Below are positions 44,099 to 52,898 of a stretch of 64,000 bases of DNA, in pieces. The first letter of the stretch is position 1. Every line of letters begins with the position of its first letter. Origin of the DNA: CABMKH01 sp040797625 (lineage in GTDB: Bacteria > Bacillota > Clostridia > Tissierellales > Tissierellaceae). The DNA is taken from contig JBQHQH010000001.1 in assembly GCA_052067355.1 (NCBI GenBank), forward strand, positions 62,001 to 126,000, written 5' to 3'. Made by a program: the position numbers and the translations under genes. The notes beneath the pieces are model-generated. The model was not told the DNA's origin. It saw only the letters and a list, made by a program, of their open reading frames with translations, and ran no database searches.

Positions 44099-44686
44099 TT
44101 AAGCTCTATCAAATAAGAAAGACTTTATCACTGCAAGATATTCTCTGATATATGAGTGAAGTACTATGGTTGGTGGTATCTTTGCAGGTAGTCCATATGC
44201 CTTTAATCCAAATCTTTTAGCTAATAGCTTTGATCTAAATATGTGATATTTATTAGTAGCAATCAATATAGTTAAATTTTCTCTTTCATCCACTTTCCTT
44301 ATCTCATCTAAACTTAATTTTAAGTTTTCAAAGGTATTTGTAGATCTATCTTCCATGATTATTCGACTCTTCTCTATTCCATTATCTATTAAATATTTCT
44401 CCATGGCAAAGGCCTCTGAAACATCTTCATTTGCACCTTGTCCACCAGATACAACTACTTTCACATCTTCATTATCTAGCAGATATTCTTTAGCAACTTT
44501 AAGTCTTTCTAATAAAGCAGGAGAAGGTACTTCTCCATATAGCCTCGCCCCTAAAACAATAACATAATCCACCTTTTCAGTAGAGACCTTTTTCCCATGT
44601 GCAATAATCAGGCCTTCAATTACTATGAAAGATATGAGAAATATTATAAATAAAGTATTCATCATTTTAAGTATCTTCTTTTTCAT
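44099..44686 (-). CDS. YdcF/SanA-type DUF218 protein
   Basis: A 195-residue protein anchored by one N-terminal helix (LFIIFLISFIVIEGLIIA) with an outer DUF218 domain: VDYVIVLGARLYGEVPSPALL, VVVSGGQGANEDVSEA, IIMEDRSTNTFENL and ATNKYHIFRSK. Family members (ElyC, SanA, YdcF) act in envelope physiology by unclear chemistry. A single gene. Confidence 0.88.
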   Translation of the reverse strand: MKKKILKMMNTLFIIFLISFIVIEGLIIAHGKKVSTEKVDYVIVLGARLYGEVPSPALLERLKVAKEYLLDNEDVKVVVSGGQGANEDVSEAFAMEKYLIDNGIEKSRIIMEDRSTNTFENLKLSLDEIRKVDERENLTILIATNKYHIFRSKLLAKRFGLKAYGLPAKIPPTIVLHSYIREYLAVIKSFLFDRA

Positions 44687-44785
44687 ATTCTTCTACTCTC
44701 CCAGTATGTTTTCATATCTTATTAGGATATCCTAGGTGCTTTAAAATATTAAAAAGTGTATAATTTCAAATATTTTATAATAAAA

Positions 44786-44811
44786 GCCTTGAAAAATTAG
44801 ATTTCCAAGGC
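44786..44811 (-). terminator. terminator of the nitrilase gene
   Basis: GCCTTG (44786-44791) and CAAGGC (44806-44811) with added A/T pairs; on the minus strand followed by TTTTATTATAAAA. Eight bases past the nitrilase stop. Confidence 0.7.
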
Positions 44812-44818
44812 ATAAACA

Positions 44819-45751
44819 CTATAAGCTAGTTTCTTCATTTACAATTAATTGAAATACATCTGGTCTACTATAATGTCCAGTAGGATCAAAGTCCATTCTA
44901 CTAAGTATTACTTTATCTAAATCTAAGTTAGCATATAAAATTTCTTCTCTATCCCATATAGGTCCTGCCACATACTTTCCAAATGGGTCTACTATACAAC
45001 TACCACCAGGACACATATTGTCTGGACAGTCTTTTAATTCATCTTGGTAGTTAAATCCTTCTGGATACATATCCTTAGTAACATGCTGATTACATCCAAT
45101 GACAAAACATCTACCTTCCAAGGCAATATGTTGCATAGTTGATTGCCATTCATCTCTAGAGTCAGCAGTTGGCGCCAAATATATGGATACTCCCTTTTGA
45201 TACATAGCTGCTCTTGCAAGAGGCATATAGTTCTCCCAACAAATTAGAGAACCCATAGTTCCATAAGGGGTGTCTATCGTAGTCAATGTACTACCATCAC
45301 CTTCACCCCATATACATCTTTCAGTTCCTGTAGGTTTTAGTTTTCTATGCTTACCTAACAAGCTTCCATCTGGTCCAAAAAATAGATATGTACAATATAG
45401 AGTGCAATTTATTTGATCTCTTTCTGTTACACCAATGCATACATATGATTCTGCTTCTAATGCTGCATTTCCAAGAATCTCAGTATCTTTACTTGGAATG
45501 AGTATAGAATTATCATAATAACGCTTCCAATCTTCTCTTCCTTCCATTGTCCTGCTCCCAACAACATATCCATATGAAAAACCTCTAGGATAAGCTGGAA
45601 TAAATGCCTCTGGAAAAACTATTAGTTTTGCCCCTTCTTTAGCTGCTTCAGCTATGAGTTCTACTGCTTTTTCAATAGTCCTATCCTTGTCAAATAGTAT
45701 TGGAGCAGCTTGTACCACAGCAACTTTTAAAGACTTTTCTATATCTTTCAT
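44819..45751 (-). CDS. nitrilase
   Basis: A carbon-nitrogen hydrolase of the nitrilase branch, 310 residues, turning a nitrile into a carboxylic acid and ammonia. The catalytic triad is visible: Glu in VFPEAFIPAYPRG, Lys in RKLKPTGTER and Cys in LICWENYMPLAR. IPAYPRG and the RKLKPT context match true nitrilases rather than amidases. Aromatic or aliphatic nitriles are possible substrates; the gene stands alone, so nothing nearby decides. GGAGG precedes the ATG. Confidence 0.9.
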   Translation of the reverse strand: MKDIEKSLKVAVVQAAPILFDKDRTIEKAVELIAEAAKEGAKLIVFPEAFIPAYPRGFSYGYVVGSRTMEGREDWKRYYDNSILIPSKDTEILGNAALEAESYVCIGVTERDQINCTLYCTYLFFGPDGSLLGKHRKLKPTGTERCIWGEGDGSTLTTIDTPYGTMGSLICWENYMPLARAAMYQKGVSIYLAPTADSRDEWQSTMQHIALEGRCFVIGCNQHVTKDMYPEGFNYQDELKDCPDNMCPGGSCIVDPFGKYVAGPIWDREEILYANLDLDKVILSRMDFDPTGHYSRPDVFQLIVNEETSL

Positions 45752-45889
45752 ATGAGGTTCCTCCTAATTGATTTCTATGTGAAACCATTATAACATATAA
45801 TCATATATAATAAATCCTATTATTTTAAAGAATTTGAAATACCAATCAACTATTTCTTAATATTTACTCATATAGTTATATACATCGTG

Positions 45890-47068
45890 CTAATCCTCTA
45901 AAAGTCTTTTGGCTGACAGGCTTATTCCAATAGCCCCTAAAGGTGCTGTAATCAATATAGATAGTACTGCAATAGCTAAGATAGTATCTCCTGATTCTAC
46001 TCCCAATGACAATGGAACTGCTCCAATTGCGGCTTGAACAGTAGCTTTTGGTACATATGCAATAATGCAAAACAATCTCTCTTTTAAATTTAAATCTGTC
46101 CCGATTAGAGAAATCAAAACTCCTATACTTCTTCCTAAAAGCCCTATTAATATGACGATAATCCCAACTCTACCTGCATTGACAGCAACATCAATATTTA
46201 CTTCTGCACCTACTAATACAAATAGTAACATCTCTGCAAATATCCATACTTCACTTAATTTAGATGCAAGTTTTTTACCTACACTTGGTATCTTTTCAAT
46301 AAGTATAAATCCTATAGTCATGACACCTAGTAGAGATGCTATTTCTATCTTGATTTTAAATATCCCTTCTAATTCAGTTAACAAAATAGATACTCCAAGT
46401 ACTAATAAGATCTTTTCAGCATCTTGTAGACGATATTTTTCAAATATCTTTACTAAAATTAAGCCAGCAATTAGACCAAATGCAATACCTAATAATATAG
46501 ATATGGGAATATTCAATAGATATCGACCTATGCTGATCTTTGACCCACTATATAGTCCTAAAAAACTACTGAATATGGTAATAGCAAATACATCATCAAT
46601 AGACGCCCCTGCCAATATTAAAGTTGGAATACTATTATTCAAGCCTAGGTTATTTTCAATTAATTTTAGCATAGATGGTACTACAACAGCAGGGGAGACT
46701 GCTGCAATGATAAATCCCAATATTCCCCCTTGAACAAAGGAAAAGTTTAATAGTTTTACAGATGCAAAAGTTATAAAAAATCCTTCAATCAAACCTGGAA
46801 TACAGCTCATCTTTAGTGCAGTATTGCCAATCTTTTTTAAATCCTTCTTATTGATTCCAAGCCCTGCCCTCAACAATATTATTATCAAAGCTATCTTTCT
46901 TAAATCAGCCGAGACATTGAGCATATCTCTATGTAATAGATTTATTCCATAAGGTCCTATTATGATTCCCAATAAAAGCATCCCTAATAGACCAGGTAAT
47001 CTAAATCTTTTAAACAAATTCTTTGCCAATAATCCTAGTAATATAATTGCTGCTAAACTTATTGCCAT
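45890..47068 (-). CDS. cation:proton antiporter under fluoride riboswitch control
   Basis: A CPA-family antiporter of 392 residues with about 12 membrane helices (LGMLLLGIIIGPYGINLL, GASIDDVFAITIFSSFLG with an Asp pair at the transport site, AYVPKATVQAAIGAVPL). No C-terminal TrkA domain. The leader carries a fluoride riboswitch with terminator, so expression should rise with fluoride. Antiporters of this type recur behind such switches and may aid fluoride or pH stress; whether it moves fluoride is not known. GGAGG lies before the ATG. Confidence 0.88.
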   Translation of the reverse strand: MAISLAAIILLGLLAKNLFKRFRLPGLLGMLLLGIIIGPYGINLLHRDMLNVSADLRKIALIIILLRAGLGINKKDLKKIGNTALKMSCIPGLIEGFFITFASVKLLNFSFVQGGILGFIIAAVSPAVVVPSMLKLIENNLGLNNSIPTLILAGASIDDVFAITIFSSFLGLYSGSKISIGRYLLNIPISILLGIAFGLIAGLILVKIFEKYRLQDAEKILLVLGVSILLTELEGIFKIKIEIASLLGVMTIGFILIEKIPSVGKKLASKLSEVWIFAEMLLFVLVGAEVNIDVAVNAGRVGIIVILIGLLGRSIGVLISLIGTDLNLKERLFCIIAYVPKATVQAAIGAVPLSLGVESGDTILAIAVLSILITAPLGAIGISLSAKRLLED

Positions 47069-47095
47069 TTCTTATTCCTCCATTGTTTTTATAAT

Positions 47096-47182
47096 AAAAA
47101 AACTCCTACAGGCATACTTTTAGTACTGTCTGTAGGAGTCATTAGCTTTAAGCGGTTTTGGTGAACTCCATCACCATGATCC
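47096..47182 (-). promoter_or_regulatory. fluoride (crcB) riboswitch with terminator
   Basis: On the minus strand the aptamer reads GGTGATGGAGTTCACC, then AAAACCGC, then GCTAATGACTCCTAC, which is the crcB consensus (GGNGAUGG-GUUC-CC, AACCGC, UGAUGACUCCUAC). The last CTCCTAC also forms the 5' arm of a terminator (ACTCCTACAG with CTGTAGGAGT, about 47096-47139) followed by T7. It is 28 bases ahead of the antiporter gene. Confidence 0.93.
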
Positions 47183-47263
47183 ATTTAATTTTCTATAAAG
47201 ATTATATTATGTTTCGATATTAGTGTCAATTAATATCGACAAAGAAAACTACATTATGGTTCT

Positions 47264-48163
47264 CTATCTATAGGACAATGTCTTCAAATATCCATCATGA
47301 CCTATAAGCGTATTCTTAAACACACTTTCAGCATTTGTTCTATATAATTCTGGATTATCCATTGATGGACTAAAGTGTGTAAGTAAAAGTTTCTCTACAT
47401 TTCCTCTGTAAGCCAATTCTGCTGCCTCTTTAAAAGTCATATGCCTATTTTTTATGGCCTTTTCCAAATCTTCATTATCTCCATAGGTTCCCTCACATAT
47501 AAATAGATCACTTTCCGATATAAAATCAACTATCTCATCTATTGGTCGTGTATCTGTAATATAACTGATTTTTATTCCTCTTCTCTTTTCCCCTAAGACT
47601 AAATCTGGACTATAGCTCTTCCCCTCGTATGATACACTATCTCCTTGCTGAAGCTTAGACCAAATCTCCTTTGGGATTTCATTTTCAATTGCTTTTTCTA
47701 AATCAAATTTAGGTAATCTCGGTATATAAAAACTATATCCTAAACATGGTGCAGAGTGTTTAAGCTCTATTGTAGAAATTACCAAGTCATTTAATTTTAG
47801 AGATTCCTTAGGATTTTCTATTAGGTAGATATCATATGGTAAATATGGAATAGACACTAAAAGTCCCTCTATTACTTCTTTAAGCCCAGTTGGCCCAATT
47901 ATAGTAATAGGTTCTGTCCTATCACTATTTCCTATGGTTGACAGTAATCCTGGCAATCCAAAGATATGATCCCCATGAAAATGAGTTATACATATTATAT
48001 CAATAGATTTAAAACCACTATGAGTCTTTCTCATAGCAACCTGTGTTCCTTCTCCACAATCTATTAATATCTTTTTTCCCTTATAATTTATTATCATAGA
48101 GGATAAAAACCTATTTGGCATAGGCATACCCCCACCACTTCCCAATAAAGTTATATCTATCAA
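47264..48163 (-). CDS. rnz: ribonuclease Z
   Basis: A metallo-beta-lactamase-fold endonuclease of 299 residues that trims tRNA 3' ends. IDITLLGSGGGMPMPNRFLS, the zinc motif THFHGDHIFGLPG, DTRPIDE and the C-terminal LLTHFSPS are present. TTG at 48163 gives the usual MIDITLLG start and lies nine bases after AAAAAAGG; the ATG at 48172 would touch that site. Confidence 0.92.
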   Translation of the reverse strand: MIDITLLGSGGGMPMPNRFLSSMIINYKGKKILIDCGEGTQVAMRKTHSGFKSIDIICITHFHGDHIFGLPGLLSTIGNSDRTEPITIIGPTGLKEVIEGLLVSIPYLPYDIYLIENPKESLKLNDLVISTIELKHSAPCLGYSFYIPRLPKFDLEKAIENEIPKEIWSKLQQGDSVSYEGKSYSPDLVLGEKRRGIKISYITDTRPIDEIVDFISESDLFICEGTYGDNEDLEKAIKNRHMTFKEAAELAYRGNVEKLLLTHFSPSMDNPELYRTNAESVFKNTLIGHDGYLKTLSYR

Positions 48164-48256
48164 TATAATCATCCTTTTTTCATTTTAAGTACATTATTAT
48201 AAATATACCATATATAGCCCATTTATATCCATATTCATTTAATTTCTCTTTCATAC

Positions 48257-48290
48257 AAAAAGTAGCCTAGAAATATTCTAAGCTACTTTT
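48257..48290 (-). terminator. terminator of the thiamine operon
   Basis: AAAAGTAGC (48257-48265) and GCTACTTTT (48282-48290), further paired inside by AGAA/TTCT, directly after the thiD stop; the minus strand runs on with TTTT. Confidence 0.85.
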
Positions 48291-48293
48291 CCC

Positions 48294-49073
48294 TTAAAGA
48301 TTATATAGATGATCTAGAGGTCCTCTGCCCTTTCCTAAATCTAATTTTGCACTTATGGCTCCAGTTAAATATTCCTTCGCCTCTATAAAAGCATCTAAAA
48401 CACTCATCCCTTTAGCCAAATTTACTGCTATAGCTGATGACAATGTACATCCTGTCCCGTGAGTATTAGGATTATCAATTCTCTCACCTTTTACCCAGTG
48501 AAGTTTCTTATCTATATATAATACATCATCTGCCGAATCAATTAAATGTCCACCTTTGACCAATACAACTTCATCTATTGATTTTCCAATTATCTTAGCT
48601 GCCCTTTCCATATCCCCTTTATTCTTTACCTCTATCTCACTTAAAGCTGCTGCTTCACTCATATTAGGTGTAATTATATCTGCTAAAGGTATTAGTTTTT
48701 CTATTAATGCCCTAGTCGCTGTTGATTTTATTAGAGAATTTCCACTTGTTGCAACCATAACTGGATCTACTACAATATTCTTTGCACCATATTCCTGTAA
48801 TTTATTAGCTATTACCTCTATTATCTTTTCATTAGATACCATGCCAATCTTCACTGCATCAGGATAGATATCTGTAAATACTGCATCTAGTTGTTCTCCT
48901 ACAAATTCAGGTGGTAAATCTACTAAATTCTTTACTCCAGTAGTATTTTGAGCTACTACGGATGTAATAACACTCATTCCATATACCTTATGTGCAGCAA
49001 ATGTCTTTAAATCTGCTTGTATACCTGCTCCTCCACTTGGATCTGTACCTGCAATAGTCAATAATCTCTTCAT
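48294..49073 (-). CDS. thiD: hydroxymethylpyrimidine/phosphomethylpyrimidine kinase
   Basis: A ribokinase-fold kinase of 259 residues that phosphorylates HMP and HMP-P in thiamine synthesis. TIAGTDPSGGAGIQADLKTF, DPVMVATSGN and NTHGTGCTLSSAIA are diagnostic. The ATG overlaps the HAD gene stop (ATGA), so it is coupled. It is the last gene of the TPP-controlled operon. Confidence 0.94.
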   Translation of the reverse strand: MKRLLTIAGTDPSGGAGIQADLKTFAAHKVYGMSVITSVVAQNTTGVKNLVDLPPEFVGEQLDAVFTDIYPDAVKIGMVSNEKIIEVIANKLQEYGAKNIVVDPVMVATSGNSLIKSTATRALIEKLIPLADIITPNMSEAAALSEIEVKNKGDMERAAKIIGKSIDEVVLVKGGHLIDSADDVLYIDKKLHWVKGERIDNPNTHGTGCTLSSAIAVNLAKGMSVLDAFIEAKEYLTGAISAKLDLGKGRGPLDHLYNL

Positions 49074-49714
49074 AAATTCTCTACCTCCAATTTACTAAAA
49101 TCATCAATAAATATATCTGCTATTCTCTTTATCTCATCTATATCCATTAAAGCCGAATCATCTTTAATCGCCACTACATTTAAACCACATTTTTTTGCAG
49201 ATATCATACAATGTAGAGTATCTTCAAACACCCAAGTTTCCTCAGGTTCTACCTCTAATCTATCAACTGCAACTTGAAAAAACTTCGATTCATTCTTTCC
49301 TAATCCTGTACTATTACAGGTTTGAATGAATTCAAAATAGTCTTTTATTCCAAGTCTATTTAAAACAGACAATGCAAGTCTATCATCAGTGGCAGTTGCT
49401 ACACATATCTTGATATTTCTCTTCTTTAGGGTATTTAGTACTTCTAATACATGGGGTTTCAATTCAAATCTATTAGCATAATAATCTGTTAATATTGACT
49501 CTATTTCACTATTTATCTCTTCAGGGGACTTTTTTAGATTAAATCTGTCTTTCATATAAAAAGATGCTTCTAAAATACTAAGCTCCTTTAAAGATTCCCT
49601 CAAGTCTTCTGGCGGCTCTACCCCTATAGATAATAGATAATTATTTGCAAGATCTCTCCATAGCCACATGGAATCTATAAGAGTTCCATCTAAATCAAAT
49701 ATTGCTGCCTTCAT
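49070..49714 (-). CDS. HAD family phosphatase in the thiamine operon
   Basis: A 214-residue HAD subfamily I hydrolase with the DLDGTLIDS nucleophile motif, CVATATDD (motif II), a Lys in GLGKNESKFF and VFEDTLHCM (motif IV). ATG at 49714 has AAAGGAGG six bases upstream and overlaps thiE by 20 bases. Its place between thiE and thiD suggests it handles thiamine intermediates, for example thiamine phosphate, but this is inference. No canonical TMP phosphatase or ThiL is nearby. Confidence 0.85.
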   Translation of the reverse strand: MKAAIFDLDGTLIDSMWLWRDLANNYLLSIGVEPPEDLRESLKELSILEASFYMKDRFNLKKSPEEINSEIESILTDYYANRFELKPHVLEVLNTLKKRNIKICVATATDDRLALSVLNRLGIKDYFEFIQTCNSTGLGKNESKFFQVAVDRLEVEPEETWVFEDTLHCMISAKKCGLNVVAIKDDSALMDIDEIKRIADIFIDDFSKLEVENL

Positions 49715-50348
49715 AAAATGCCTCCTTTGAAAGCTTGAATAATTCTCTTGTTGCTCCAGCAATATCTTCTTTAGCAAGAATTGCTGATATCACAGCAATT
49801 CCATCTACTCCACTTCCCTTGAGCTGATGAATATTTCTCTCATTTATTCCACCTATTGCTACTACAGGAATATCTACAGCTTTAGTGATTTCCTCTAATT
49901 CATTGATCTCTACATTGATTGCATCTGATTTAGAAATTGTCGTAAACATAGCTCCTACTCCTAGGTAATCTGCTCCTTCTCTTTCTGCTTTTATGGCTTC
50001 ACATACACTGCCAACGGAAACTCCAATGATCTTGTCCTCACCAAGCATCTCTCTTGCCCTAGTAAGTGATATATCATCTTGTCCAATATGAACTCCATCT
50101 GCGCCTACTTCTATTGCCACTTTTATATTATCATTTATGACAAATGGAATATTGTATCTATCTGTAATCTTCTTTACATCAATAGCTAATTCCCTAAATC
50201 TGTCGTAATCAATATCCTTCTCCCTAAGTTGAATAAATGTAGCCCCATTTCTAATTGCCAATTCTACTACTTCTGGCAAAGTCCTACTCTTTAACCATGT
50301 TCTATCTGTAACTAGATAGAGAAGCATATCCTTATTATCTACTTTCAA
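49695..50348 (-). CDS. thiE: thiamine-phosphate synthase
   Basis: A TIM-barrel enzyme of 217 residues joining HMP-PP and thiazole phosphate. YLVTDRTWL, IQLREKDID, NDNIKVAIEVGADGVHIGQDD and GVGAMF are typical. The start is TTG at 50348, eight bases after GGAGG, within the last codons of thiM. Confidence 0.94.
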   Translation of the reverse strand: MKVDNKDMLLYLVTDRTWLKSRTLPEVVELAIRNGATFIQLREKDIDYDRFRELAIDVKKITDRYNIPFVINDNIKVAIEVGADGVHIGQDDISLTRAREMLGEDKIIGVSVGSVCEAIKAEREGADYLGVGAMFTTISKSDAINVEINELEEITKAVDIPVVAIGGINERNIHQLKGSGVDGIAVISAILAKEDIAGATRELFKLSKEAFYEGSNI

Positions 50349-51159
50349 TTTTTATTCCTCCACTCAATATTTTCCCATCTATTTTGCTTATATAGTCAAT
50401 TAAATAGGTCCTTAAAGAGCCTGTCCCCAAATCCTCCCTAATTATTCTCTCATTTGCAAGTTCCCCACATAATCCCATTGTAGCAACTGCTGCAGCTGTA
50501 CTGTCTAGAATATTGTTTGGATTTGCCCCTATAAAACCACCTATTAATCCTGATAACATACATCCTGTTCCTGTAACCCTTTCCATATCTTTGTGCCCGT
50601 TTCTTATGATATATGTCTTTTTTCCACTAGTAACTATATCTATAGGTCCAGTAACAACTATTACTCCATTGTAAATTCTCTGTAGTTCTTTTGTAATATC
50701 AATATAGTCATCAATATTAACTTCATCAATAATATCCTCTACACTTACATCTACTCCACTTGAAGTCCTGCTTCCATTGATTAGTGACTTAATTTCAGAA
50801 GCATTTCCCCTGATTACAGAAAACTTTACTTCTGTCAATAACTTTAAGGTAGTTTCTGTCCTTAACTTAGATGCTCCTATGCCTACTGGGTCTAGTAAAA
50901 CTGGAATTTCCATTTTATTGGCCATCTTCCCAGCTTTTATCATAGAGTCTATAGTTCTAGAATTTAGAGTTCCTATATTTAAAACTAATGAATTGGAAAT
51001 AGATGTTATATCAGCTACTTCCTCAATATCATCTGCCATAATAGGAGATGCTCCTGAAGCCAGAATAGTATTTGCTACATCATTTACTGTTACATAATTT
51101 GTAATGCAGTGAACAATTGGTGCATTTTCATGTATGTTTTCTAATATCTTTTCAAACAT
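50335..51159 (-). CDS. thiM: hydroxyethylthiazole kinase
   Basis: A 274-residue ribokinase-fold kinase that salvages thiazole. HCITNYVTVNDVANTILASG, DPVGIGASKLRT, VIRGNASEI and VTGTGCMLSGLIGG are visible. ATG at 51159 follows AAAGGAGGGG. First gene after the TPP riboswitch. With thiE and thiD but no thiC, thiG or thiS here, the operon looks like salvage rather than full synthesis. Confidence 0.94.
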   Translation of the reverse strand: MFEKILENIHENAPIVHCITNYVTVNDVANTILASGASPIMADDIEEVADITSISNSLVLNIGTLNSRTIDSMIKAGKMANKMEIPVLLDPVGIGASKLRTETTLKLLTEVKFSVIRGNASEIKSLINGSRTSSGVDVSVEDIIDEVNIDDYIDITKELQRIYNGVIVVTGPIDIVTSGKKTYIIRNGHKDMERVTGTGCMLSGLIGGFIGANPNNILDSTAAAVATMGLCGELANERIIREDLGTGSLRTYLIDYISKIDGKILSGGIKIESR

Positions 51160-51275
51160 TAAATCCCCTCCTTTGATATTCAATAGTCTGTACTTATATA
51201 GAGAGCTATGCTATAGCCACTAACTTTGATCTTATGATTTCTCTATGCCTAGATTGATATAGATCATTATATAAA

Positions 51276-51403
51276 GAAAAAAGACTTGCCTTAGCAAGTC
51301 TCACTATACGTTTTGTATGGTACCTACGTTGGCATTATCCAAATCAGGTTAGATGGTCGAACTGATACCACAGTTCCTCTCAGCAAGGTCTATCCAAGCT
51401 CCC
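51276..51403 (-). promoter_or_regulatory. TPP riboswitch with terminator
   Basis: On the minus strand: GCTGAGAGGAACTG, then AACCTGATTTGGATAATGCC and AACGTAGG, the conserved thi-box core. A terminator (GACTTGC/GCAAGTC at 51283-51300, then T6) follows, so excess thiamine pyrophosphate should stop transcription of thiM-thiE-HAD-thiD. Confidence 0.95.
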
Positions 51404-51458
51404 ATTTAATATTTATTATATGCCCTTATTATATTAGTAAAGTGTTCTATTGTCAAAC

Positions 51459-52655
51459 TCAATATTGTAGAAGCATTTTATATACTTTAGGTTTAGATTT
51501 TCCATTTGATTTCACATCTAATTTAATCTCCAAATCTCTATCACCCATAGCCATAATCCAAAAGGCATTTTTTTCTAATGGTATAGCGTGAATTCTATCA
51601 TCTACAATATCTATATGTTGTGTAGAGATCTGATTATGCTCTGGTGTATAGATATCTATCCTATCACAATTATATGCAAGGATAACATACGCTTTTTCCA
51701 CCTCTTTTTCTTCTATATCTTGGATTAAAGGTTTTTTTAATATAGATGAGAGATAATCCCTTGACTTATATAGGATATCTGAATGATTTCCTTCTATAAT
51801 TATATTTTCTCCACCTAGATATCCTAAAGTACTAAGAGTAGTCACAGTCCCATCTCCATAATTTGTCTTATATATTTCCATAGGTTTTCCATCTTTCCAT
51901 TTAATTTTATTCCTATGTTTTATATCTACTTTAAATCCCCAATTGGTATAGAATTCTGTTCCACTAATAATAAACAGATTATCTATATCCATCCATCTTT
52001 CATCTAAAGTATTTAAAAAAGAATTACTTATAGACATGTGTTCTATAGGGACCTGTCCTTCTATCCCATCTTTACCCCAAAGCAAGTAATTTCCATACCT
52101 ATAACTAGGTAATAAATCCCTAACCACTGGGAACATATCCCTTAAAGCATCTATATAACCTATATTGTGAAATAGATGATAATACAGTATAAACCCAAGT
52201 TTTATTCCAGTATAGATAATATTATCCTCTATTTTAGGATAGGGAAGTTTGCCACCACTCCAAAAATAATACGCATCGGCAACCCCTAGATTAGGAGTAC
52301 CTATCATAATCAATTTATCAACGCTAGAGGGACCTATATAACTTACATATGCTCTTCCCAAAAGTCCTCCCAAACTATGTCCAATAAGTATGACCTTATC
52401 ATATCCTGTCTTTCTCTTTACCTTCTCTATATCTGGATATAGATATCTATCTACTGATTCCAATACAGATCTCTTCCAATCATAGTAGGAGATAAATAGA
52501 TTTTCATCTTCTATGTATCCCATGGAATTCAATATCTTTATAAATGGCCTATAGATATGTTCTGCAAATCCAAAGGAAAAATCTCCTGTTCCCTTTATTA
52601 CATCATCTCCTAGAGAACCATAAAGTCCCGGTATAAAAACTATAGGATAGTCCAT
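51459..52655 (-). CDS. alpha/beta hydrolase, lipase/acyltransferase-like
   Basis: A 398-residue cytoplasmic alpha/beta hydrolase of the LCAT-like group. FIPGLYGSLGDDV forms the oxyanion loop and GHSLGGLLGRAYV holds the nucleophile Ser. GDGTVTTLSTLGYLGG and GNHSDILY supply the likely Asp and His. The last 90 residues form an extra beta domain. No signal peptide; the substrate is unknown. A single gene. Confidence 0.82.
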   Translation of the reverse strand: MDYPIVFIPGLYGSLGDDVIKGTGDFSFGFAEHIYRPFIKILNSMGYIEDENLFISYYDWKRSVLESVDRYLYPDIEKVKRKTGYDKVILIGHSLGGLLGRAYVSYIGPSSVDKLIMIGTPNLGVADAYYFWSGGKLPYPKIEDNIIYTGIKLGFILYYHLFHNIGYIDALRDMFPVVRDLLPSYRYGNYLLWGKDGIEGQVPIEHMSISNSFLNTLDERWMDIDNLFIISGTEFYTNWGFKVDIKHRNKIKWKDGKPMEIYKTNYGDGTVTTLSTLGYLGGENIIIEGNHSDILYKSRDYLSSILKKPLIQDIEEKEVEKAYVILAYNCDRIDIYTPEHNQISTQHIDIVDDRIHAIPLEKNAFWIMAMGDRDLEIKLDVKSNGKSKPKVYKMLLQY

Positions 52656-52732
52656 ATAATACTCCTTTCTTTTTTACTAGACATATTTTTAAGTGCTGAA
52701 AATAGATACGCTTAAAAAAAATGCAACTAGAC

Positions 52733-52761
52733 ATCAGATAGAGTATAAAACTCCATCTGAT
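52733..52761. repeat. ATCAGAT-GGAG palindrome between divergent genes
   Basis: ATCAGATAGAG (52733-52743) pairs with CTCCATCTGAT (52751-52761). It lies between two divergent start regions, so it is not a terminator of either gene, yet it is the same sequence as the terminator-like hairpin at 53929-53961. It therefore looks like a dispersed repeat. Confidence 0.6.
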
Positions 52762-52898
52762 ATAAATTTTCTCTATACTATCATATTCATCTATGGATAT
52801 AAGTTTTCTTTCTTTTTGCAAAGCTAAATAATTTCAATTAGTGCATTTTAATGGTATAATTATGAATTGTACTTAACAATATGACAGAGGTGTATAAT

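Noticed and set aside
47096..47182. Simple terminator of RNase Z only
   Set aside because: The upstream bases match the full crcB aptamer consensus and the unit is just ahead of the antiporter start.
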